A stretch of 64,000 bases of DNA from assembly GCF_964204865.1 (NCBI RefSeq), contig NC_135250.1, positions 12,152,001 to 12,216,000 on the forward strand. Direction: 5' to 3'. Both the position numbers and the translations under genes were made by a program. The notes below the pieces were generated by a model, which saw only the letters and a program-made list of their open reading frames with translations, did no database searches and had not been told where the DNA came from. This document shows positions 57,901 to 64,000 of this stretch, piece by piece (the stretch's first letter is position 1; each line of letters opens with the position of its first letter). Source of the stretch: Styela clava. Its lineage: Eukaryota; Chordata; Ascidiacea; Stolidobranchia; Styelidae.

Positions 57901-60006
57901 TCAATTTTCTGTAATACTCGAATATCAAAGTATTCGAATAACTTTTTTGTCCGATTTTCGAATAATTCCGAATAATAGCCGCTCTTCGCCGTCAGCGAGG
58001 TGTTTTTGAGGGAAATCTTTAAACCATATACCGCGCTTTGTCACATTTCGTAATGACGGTGAAACAGTATCGGTACTTTGATTGTTTGTTATCGTCTGTG
58101 CGAGCGCGTGATTGGCATTGTCGCCATTCTCCTGTAAGGCTTCTAATTCACGCATTCATTTGCATTACACCGAAAAATTGTAAATTATGTTAAGTCGCAA
58201 TTGTTACAATACCCAACAAATTGTCGCAAGTTGGGATACACAAGTTCATCGAATTACGAAAAAATAAAAAAACATTAGCCTACTACTCTAAAATGCCACA
58301 GTAATCTGTAGACATGAAATGCGTGGTAAACTGCCCGAGTATAAATAATTTTTGATTTGTATTTTCGTATTTACGAAAAAATGAAAGCCTTACTACTATT
58401 TGAAATAGCAATTTATTTTGTATTGGCCAACCCTAGTTGAAGCGTATTGCTGGAAATAAGAGGTTAAGTTGAAATATCAGAAAACATTTGTCTTTTTATC
58501 ACGAGTCTGGCATAGATCCAACCATAGTCAGATATTAAATAGGTTAAATAAGTGCGTTTTGTTACAAATTACCACACTCAATATATTGTCGCAAGTCGTA
58601 AAAAACAAGTTAATTTATTAGGAGAAATAATTTATAATTTTCCCGCTTTTTGGCAAATAATTTTGATAATGATAGTTAAAAGTATCACTCTTTACTAGGA
58701 TGATTCTCTGTTGCCCAAAATATTCAAACCCATGAACGATACCAGCATTTAAAATGCTTTATCATATTAATATAATTCAAGGCCTTAATATTCTAAAATA
58801 CCACGGCAATCTGTGGATATAAAATGTGTGGTGAACTGCCCGATTATAATTAATTTTTTGATTTCCACTTTCGTACTTACGAAAAATAAAGGCTTTTTCA
58901 CTCTAAAATACCATGGCAATTTTGTTGACCTAAAATGTGTCCTAAACTGCCCGATTATAATTAATTTTTGATACGTATTTCCATACTTACAGAAAAATAA
59001 TTTATGATAGTTATAATTAATAATTAGTGGTAGTTATGACTTATGAGTATAGACTTTTTACCAGGGTGATTTTCTGTTGCACCAAATATTCAAATCCATG
59101 AACGATACCAGCTTTTAAAATGCCTTCCCGTATTAATTTAATTCCGTTTAACCTAACCTAAGGTTGCGTCGGATTCCAAATTACCGGGCAATCTGCGGAC
59201 ATAAAATGTCTGGGAAATAGTCAGGTTGTAGACAACAGTTATTCCATTGTTTATCGTATGCATATTCCTTCATACATAGGACAAGCTCGTTTACTTGAGT
59301 TTATTTTCGAGTGTATTCAATATTTCATATTCAAAAATAATGAAAATGATTTAAACCTGCCGCTCAGCGAATGATAGAAAACAATAGTGTTTATGTGCAA
59401 CGTTTTGAATTACATAGTCTTATCTTACAAAATGTTTAATTTATGCTCAATATACTCGAACAACAGCATCACTTTAGGTATTTATTTCGGAGCTATGTAA
59501 AAGTGTTGGACTTGGGACTCGGACACGACTCCAGCCTAAATACTCGTATTCAGCCGAGCCGAACCATTTTGGATTCGTCGCATTACTACTCATGGGTTTT
59601 ACTCAGAAGTCTGTAATTTACAAGTTCGGCTATTCTTATTTGAACCATTGGAATTAGATTTATACTATTTTCAAAAAAATTACTTCATTATCCGAAATAT
59701 TGCACGATTGTTGATATTTAGTCTGATTTGGCTTTGATGACTGCTAACCCATAAGAATGATTGCATTGTGTAACTTTATGATGATTCTTTCAATTTTACA
59801 CGCATAATCTTCAGGCTGATTTGAACCAATCATCTTAAATAAAAACAGCGAAAGGATAAATGTTGCTATTTAAGTTTGCTGGTATCGAAATGTAAAGTAC
59901 AAAGAGTGAAGGAACCTATTTACTTTTACAGAAAAAGCCAAGAAAAATGAACTTGAAAGACATCAATATATCAGATTTCTTAGATTCATTAGATTATGGC
60001 GAATGA
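39948..60006 (+). CDS. NPAT: NPAT (histone-locus transcription coactivator), about 19 exons
   Basis: Exons: 39948-39987, 40358-40453, 41639-41792, 45258-45283, 45732-45818, 46080-46178, 46281-46384, 46521-46621, 47272-47359, 47512-47584, 49241-49369, 49939-51933, 52423-52570, 52867-53818, 54478-54578, 54933-56145, 56863-56963, 57177-57351, 59932-60006. They sum to 5757 nt (1918 residues; human about 1427) with every phase compatible. The N-terminus is an NPAT LisH region (DQLVLGYVAEERYIGTRD, then REYVELKTKHM), and the C-terminus is a Lys-rich stretch followed by ISDFLDSLDYGE-stop, matching the human DVDKFLLSLHYDE end. Known role: cyclin E/CDK2 substrate that activates replication-dependent histone genes at histone locus bodies. 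The middle is Ser/Thr/Asn-rich and poorly conserved. Least certain are the 26 nt exon and the acceptor of exon 16 (54933 fits phase; 54919 has the better AG context but wrong phase). Introns hold several hAT elements. Confidence 0.9.
40718..41200 (+). mobile_element. tRNA-derived SINE interrupted by a hAT MITE
   Basis: After 41007 the sequence has a Pol III A-box-like TGGCCTAGTGG and a B-box GGTTCGAATCC (about 41072), followed by a non-tRNA body. The head is interrupted: GGATGGCCTAGCG at 40725-40737 precedes the MITE and GCCTAGTG follows it. It does not fold as a working tRNA, so I call it a SINE. Located in NPAT intron 2. Confidence 0.65.
40738..41006. mobile_element. hAT-type MITE inside the SINE A-box
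   Basis: Left CAGGAGTGTGAAACG, right inverted GTTGCACACCCCTGGGCCCTG. Target duplications GCCTAGCG and GCCTAGTG match 7 of 8. 269 bp, non-coding. Confidence 0.7.
41340..41550 (+). repeat. Fragment of another hAT-like repeat
   Basis: GCAGTGTTTCCCAACCGGCA at 41345 is a typical hAT terminal type, followed by GGAGGAATT repeats at 41400 and 41522. No matching right end found. Confidence 0.4.
41892..45139 (-). mobile_element. hAT element with near-complete transposase, in NPAT intron 3
   Basis: Ends CAGGCTTGCAAATC at 41892 and the inverted GATTTGCAAGCCTG at 45139. CATCTG is directly repeated at 41886-41891 and 45140-45145, shorter than the canonical 8 bp. The interior is more GC-rich than the surrounding gene and codes on the opposite strand to NPAT. 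ACTCGCGT/CGAGTCT-type repeats occur near both ends. Confidence 0.85.
42635..44623 (-). pseudogene. hAT-superfamily transposase, frameshifted
   Basis: The N-terminal frame (44623-43244, 459 codons) has a BED/TTF-like zinc finger (ACIVCKKH, then YNLERHLNSEGH), the first catalytic Asp region WMVDGSTVAKRKL, and IGDGADGAAVNFG followed by VHCYSHRIELASKD, as in ZNF862/KIAA1586-like hAT proteins. The C-terminal frame (43105-42635) has the hAT dimerisation block, FSNAVVERGFSCLRRI. Between them, 43105-43250 is coding-like only in a shifted frame (LNPEILMSGLMRPSLNMAI), so at least two frameshifts separate the halves. A conserved transposase frame of otherwise good quality suggests recent decay or consensus errors. 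Confidence 0.85.
48060..48953 (+). mobile_element. hAT element with perfect 8 bp TSD, in NPAT intron 10
   Basis: Ends CAGTGGTTCTTAAAGTATGG (48060) and GTTTAAGAACCACTG (48953), subterminal GGGTCGCGAC repeats, and exact target duplication GTCTATAT at 48052-48059 and 48954-48961. It keeps a decayed transposase tail at about 48655-48800. Confidence 0.93.
48655..48800 (+). pseudogene. Decayed C-terminal end of a ZBED-like hAT transposase
   Basis: GYLALTVIKTK in one frame is followed, after a two-base shift near 48695, by NRLDTRDNLRIALSKIE, the usual end of the hAT dimerisation region. The rest of the gene has been lost by deletion. Confidence 0.7.
53500..56963 (+). repeat. Tandem exon-pair duplication inside NPAT
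   Basis: Two consecutive modules have the same design. Each begins with a large exon (ending 53818 or 56145, both phase 0) that carries a basic patch and then a conserved core, KLSYDEIQAKLDTVHGKK near 53505 and NLTYEEIQAKLDALYGTK near 55587. Each is followed by a small 101 nt exon (54478-54578 and 56863-56963) that starts MEPLDFSLSSWAN or MEPMDLSCSSWAN and ends in phase 2 with an AG remainder. Identical exon length, phase and core motifs point to duplication of an exon pair rather than convergence; the sequences have since diverged. Confidence 0.85.
56283..56557 (-). repeat. Repeat B, copy 2
   Basis: Reverse-complement copy of 6595-6868 in the NPAT intron after exon 16. It has the same landmark strings and diverges by scattered substitutions. 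Confidence 0.8.
57452..59588. mobile_element. Non-autonomous hAT-like element in the last NPAT intron
   Basis: Ends TAGGGATGCGACAATATTCG (57452) and, inverted, TAGTAATGCGACGAATCC (59588); flanks share only CTCA (57444 and 59589). The subterminal regions are rich in ACTCG/CGAGT. The interior has repeated units (see 58280-59240). No transposase. Confidence 0.75.
58280..59240 (+). repeat. Internal repeats of the 57452-59588 element
   Basis: A unit with CTCTAAAATRCCA, GCAATCTGTGGA, ATAAAATGTGTGGT and AACTGCCCGATTATAA occurs at about 58285, 58792, 58903 and, weakly, 59172. A second block (TTTTCTGTTGC, then CCATGAACGATACCAGC) occurs at about 58700 and 59070. Confidence 0.75.
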
Positions 60007-60510
60007 TCAATGTGCAATCATCAAGAATATTATTTTCGCAAGCTTGTTAGAGTATTTTATTTTCGTCAACGAGTTGGAAAAGTTGCAAAAAGAATGACAC
60101 CTGATTTTTGTTTTTATTCACAAGTCATTCATTGTGTCTTCGTCTGAATGTACAAATAAACCCAAACTTAATTGCATATGTAAAATCAATGCATCATGTA
60201 CAATCATCGCACATATTGGTGTAAATTACAACAGGTGCTAACGTATGTGCAAATTTTTATGAATGTTAAGAGCCATTTTCATACCTATCGTTTCTTTCTT
60301 CGTTTTGCAAAATTTCAGTATGTTATTTTTTATACAAATCAAAAATAAAGAAAATACATCTCACACTGATTAGTATCGCGTGCTTCGGATGACTTCCAAA
60401 TTAACTGCAAGATTAGTTTTAACAAATGTCGGCGAATTTACAACGCTTCACTTCCACATATGGGGACTACTTTTCAGAGTATTCCAACGATATCAAGTAT
60501 AAGCTCGGTT
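60007..60510 (+). other. NPAT 3' UTR and downstream
   Basis: AATAAA motifs at about 60155 and 60343 are candidate polyadenylation signals for NPAT. No other feature seen. Confidence 0.4.
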
Positions 60511-60514
60511 TCTG

Positions 60515-60830
60515 AGCACTCTTACATGCGTGGCCCCGCCAAGTTCGTCTGTCTTTACCCTACGTGTGTTCGAATCCAGCGGGGGGATAATTATGCGCTA
60601 GACGGCTAGAGGATTGCTGGACTGCTCAGTACCCACTGCCGTAGTGTGGTCCACGTAACCGCTGGTCGGTTACGGCTTCCTCCGCCATGGAATCCATGTC
60701 TCAGAAACAAACAACTGGCTAACTAATCCCATGCCCGACATAGACTGGTAAATGGGCGGGAGGTTGTGGTTCGCCATATGATTAGGCCGTCTTATAGAAG
60801 CCTTCGTTCACCCAGGAAAAATATATAAAT
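60515..60830 (+). mobile_element. SINE, most complete copy
   Basis: A B-box-like GTGTTCGAATCCAG near 60570 is followed by the core GTAGTGTGGTCCACGTAACC, GCTGGTCGGTTACGGCTTCC and CCATGCCCGACATAGACTGG, ending in an A-rich tail near 60825. The core recurs at 34445 and, inverted, at 4870-5070. Confidence 0.7.
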
Positions 60831-61209
60831 CCTCCATGTATGCTTCATTGTGATATATATATATATCGAGAATTAGCTCGTTGTCAACTCTATCGTGCGA
60901 GTTACGGTCACCCATAAGTCAGTTGACTTCGCAAGGGTCGAGATCTCAGTTTGATCACATATGTAGTTCTCAATGCAACCAAATACTACCTGGGTCTAGA
61001 AACACTGTACTGGTTCAACTCAGTTACATCCAGAAGTCAAAGTTATTTCGATACGAAATTTATTTGAATGAAAAGAGCAAGTTTTCAACGACCAAAAGCA
61101 TTGAAATGACTTGTTTCATTGCGAATCAGCAATGAAGTACCTGTGTGGGAGTATCTATAGCCGGATCAAATAATTCATGAGGATCAAAAATCGATATCAC
61201 AAAATGATC
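60831..61209. other. Region downstream of the CUB gene
   Basis: Begins with a short (TA)n run at 60856-60866. The 84-codon plus-strand frame at 60881-61135 has no recognisable content. Probably the 3' flank or UTR of the minus-strand CUB gene. Confidence 0.3.
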
Positions 61210-63072
61210 TCATATTTTGGAGTACAACTGAAAAACCGGTGGGTTGGCTAGAATATCAGTATACGTTTCGTCGGAATTGTCAATCCTGATTCTTCCAAAT
61301 GTCGTACAAGTATATCAATGCTATCTTGGACGTTGAAACATGCTCAAAATCGTACAGAGAAAATATGAATAAAGGTAGGTTGAGATTAGTGGGCAATAAA
61401 AACCCAATTCTACGGAAGCCTTGTAGCCTAGCAGAATTTTTGCTTAGTTGAGGTGTCAAGATAATCTAGGAAATAAAAACCGTCGTCCACGAATGAATAT
61501 CGACCGGAAGCTGATCTTTATGTTATATCTTCTTCGTATAAATTGCATTCAGTTTATCATTCTCTTTCATGGCACTGTTGCCGGACTTACGCTGGATATT
61601 GATTGCGGTAATGATTGTCTTTTGGGGATAGCTCTGAAGTACGCGCGGAATCCACCTTCCGTTGTTGTGAAGTCTGGTTTGAACACAATAATCAAAGCAT
61701 TCGTAGAACTGATATATCTTGAAGCAACCGATTTTCCGTCCATTGTTGCAAATGGCGAACGCGAGTTTCCATCGTAGAACTGAAAAATCGTTATTGTAAA
61801 TACATGGAACTAAAACAAATATCTGGGTTTCTTAATTAGATATGCTAGTTTACATCACAAAACAACTATGATGCTTTGATTTTTTATAAAAAAAAAGTTA
61901 TACGTTTTTCTTCTATTTTTCAACCCGGCTCCGACAATCCTTCCTATAGCCTACAATTCATCGCATTTGCTGCCCCATATTTGATAATTTTCAGACAAAT
62001 AAATATAAATAGAGAGAGGTTTTATTGCATAGTTACCAATATTTGGTCCCGGAATCGATTTGTGTGAAATCCGATTACTTGAAACAAAACTGAATATCCA
62101 ATTGGAGCAGAAATTGTCCATTCACATCGTGGCGAGTCTGGGCTGGAAGGCCAGTTTGGACTTGAAATATATTTCCTCCTGTTTTTCAGAGCTCTCCGAA
62201 CACCACCACATGCTTCTTTACTAGAATCTACGTAATAAGACAACATTCTGAGGTATTCCAGTATATGCCGCGGAACGTTTTTTTAGTAATTGTCGACGTG
62301 TATCTATCTATATGTATATATATGTTTAAATCATGAAATATGCTTGATTTATAAGGTGAAATACATTCTATTTCTATTGTTTAAAACCAACTTTAGTGCA
62401 TTGGATCTCCTTTATAAGAAAAGCGTTATAATAGTAGCCTGCATGGTATACAATTGTATATTCTGTTGCAGGGCCTATGTTTATAAAAGATCTTACCATG
62501 CAGCCTTTCAAAGACAGCTCGAAATCCACGACTTGCAGTTGAGATATCGGATTCAAAATCTACTCGCAATTTGTTAGAGGAAGATACGTAATAGGAAAAC
62601 ATGATGTTTTTTCCACTTAATACTCCTAATTTTCTTGAAGTTGGTTTATCTCCATCCCGAATCTGCATTACATATATATACTTTGATAATAATTTCAAAT
62701 AAGCAGCAGTTTTACATTCTAACACACAGAACTACTCGAAGAAATATCGAAATAAAAATTTAACTATATATAGTAATATATATATGTATAAAATGTAACA
62801 GAGTCTGTTCTTTCCAAAACATTACATGAAGACGAAAAATGATTGTGTTACGCTCGTTTTTCGGAATTTATTCGAATTCGAAAACGTTACCTTGATGAAA
62901 TCACAGCAGGCTTCTGTGCTCACTGATGTGAACCAAAGCATTATTTTGACCTTCGAAGGAGCCATTAGTATCCAGACACATTTAAGATCATTCGCATGCT
63001 TCATTGGATATCTGGGTGTAGTAAAGGTGCCATGTCCATGTTGAGGTACAACGAATCTTCCGCCGCATTTTT
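61210..63072 (-). CDS. Partial gene with two CUB domains
   Basis: Phase-compatible minus-strand exons: 63072-62891, 62662-62497, 62215-62037, 61779-61591. The first pair makes one CUB domain: KCGGRFVVPQ, TPRYP, CVWILMAP, then IRDGDKPTSRKLG, NKLRVDFESD and GFRAVF. The second pair makes another: EACGGVRRAL, SSPNWPSSPDSPRCEWTI, then FYDGNSRSPFAT, NALIIVFKPDF and GGFRAYF. Cys spacing and the SPNWP/GFRA signatures are typical of extracellular or secreted CUB modules, which have beta-sandwich folds. No signal peptide or start is visible, so 5' exons probably lie to the right of the window. A possible last mini-exon at 61227-61210 adds five codons and a TGA, but this is weak. The domains alone do not say which CUB protein this is (tolloid-like, PCPE-like, CUB-sushi and others remain possible). 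Confidence 0.82.
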
Positions 63073-64000
63073 CTGAGCAATAAAAAAAACGTTAATGCAT
63101 ATGAAGGCGGAAAAGCAAATCAAAGTTAAGGCTTTTGAGTTGCACTGTAAAGCGTCACTGTACTACATGTATTTATCCTATACGTTTATTACATGCATTT
63201 TCATAACTATTTGGTTCTACCTGATTGCCCGGAACTTGGAAATTATGAAAATATCAGACGTATGCAAAAAGACCACATAATTAGAAACAAGCCATAATAA
63301 ACAGTCCCAGACGCTACATATTATTATACTTCGAATTCTGTCGAGAGATCAGCAAAGTAGCTAAGTTATTACTTACCATTAAACGCACTGGCAGCTAAAT
63401 TTAGCCTGATATATTATTTTAGTTCTTTCACTGATGTTTCAACTAAACCAAAATTCTTCCAAATACAAAATAATTTGATTTATACCTAAATTTGGAAATG
63501 ATAACTAAAAACTAAATAAAACTTAAAATTTATAAAACCGGTTAATGTTTATATTATACAGTTTTTTTAGTAGTTTTCGAAAATATGCATAATTGAAGAA
63601 AGTTTCTGAAGAACTGGTTAAATTGCAATTGTTTCGCCACGGACAATGGCCATTGCTATATGGTTGTCCATATGAATGGCGCGCTGGCCAATATGGCACA
63701 CAATGGATTTTTGAAAAAAAAAAGCTTCAAATGCGTCTCATGGTCCGTAAAATGGTTCATGAAAATTTAAAGACAATTTTATGTGTTACCGGAATAAGAT
63801 TAAATGATAAATGATCATACCTTTTTCTATTTTAATTACTTTTTGTTTTCTTTCGACTGTAAAAAAAATGAAAGCATCGTAAACAGTAAGTCTGATTCAA
63901 CAACCCACTCTATTTTGAGGAAAAATGGGGCTTATAAATGTGTTAAGCTATAATTTTTGAGGTGTTTGCATTCAGTCACTATAAAGGTTGTTATCTATAT
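63073..64000. other. Right end of the window
   Basis: Upstream of the first visible CUB exon, so presumably an intron of that gene. A plus-strand frame at 63593-63814 (73 codons, with FRHGQWPLLYGC and EWRAGQYGTQWIFEKKK) looks compositionally protein-like but matches nothing I recognise and has no splice support. Confidence 0.3.

Noticed and set aside
57925..58155. 76-codon minus frame in the last NPAT intron
   Set aside because: Inside the non-autonomous hAT-like element; no domain recognised.
1..64000. CRISPR array, bacterial operon or rRNA genes
   Set aside because: No regular spacer-repeat arrays, ribosome-binding sites or rRNA sequence; the window is a spliced eukaryotic genome.

Overview
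The window is AT-rich animal nuclear DNA. Genes have spliced exons with GT-AG introns, intergenic and intronic DNA is crowded with DNA transposons, MITEs and SINEs, and there is one complete BEL/Pao LTR retrotransposon. Three host genes can be recognised from protein content: ZRANB2, ANKS6 and NPAT. A fourth, partial gene carries CUB domains. An invertebrate deuterostome, possibly an ascidian tunicate, fits the gene set and repeat style, but the species call is inference.

Layout. 1-2860: copies of a ~500 bp MITE family (repeat A), one of them split by a 1.57 kb non-autonomous hAT element with a perfect 8 bp target duplication. 3858-9913 (minus): ZRANB2 in eight coding exons, with MITEs and a SINE in its introns. 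10494-17800: repeat A, a 3.7 kb TIR element (element C, copy 1) and a hairpin MITE carrying a THAP-like half-domain. 18242-25869: BEL/Pao element with two LTRs that read as identical and a 5 bp target duplication. 26100-34000: element C copy 2, four copies of repeat D, and a second full repeat A. 35878-38388 (plus): ANKS6 as one uninterrupted 836-codon reading frame. 39948-60006 (plus): NPAT in about 19 exons whose phases all agree, with introns loaded with hAT elements. 61210-63072 (minus): a gene encoding two CUB domains, probably continuing to the right of the window.

The host genes are functionally separate: an RNA-splicing factor, a ciliary/nephronophthisis scaffold, a histone-gene transcription coactivator and an extracellular CUB protein. 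Nothing suggests they act as one unit. The points most worth following are a MITE whose terminus sits two bases inside a ZRANB2 splice donor, a tandem internal exon duplication in NPAT, the intronless ANKS6, two homopolymer-associated frameshifts in otherwise conserved frames, and the paired 3.7 kb element C copies.
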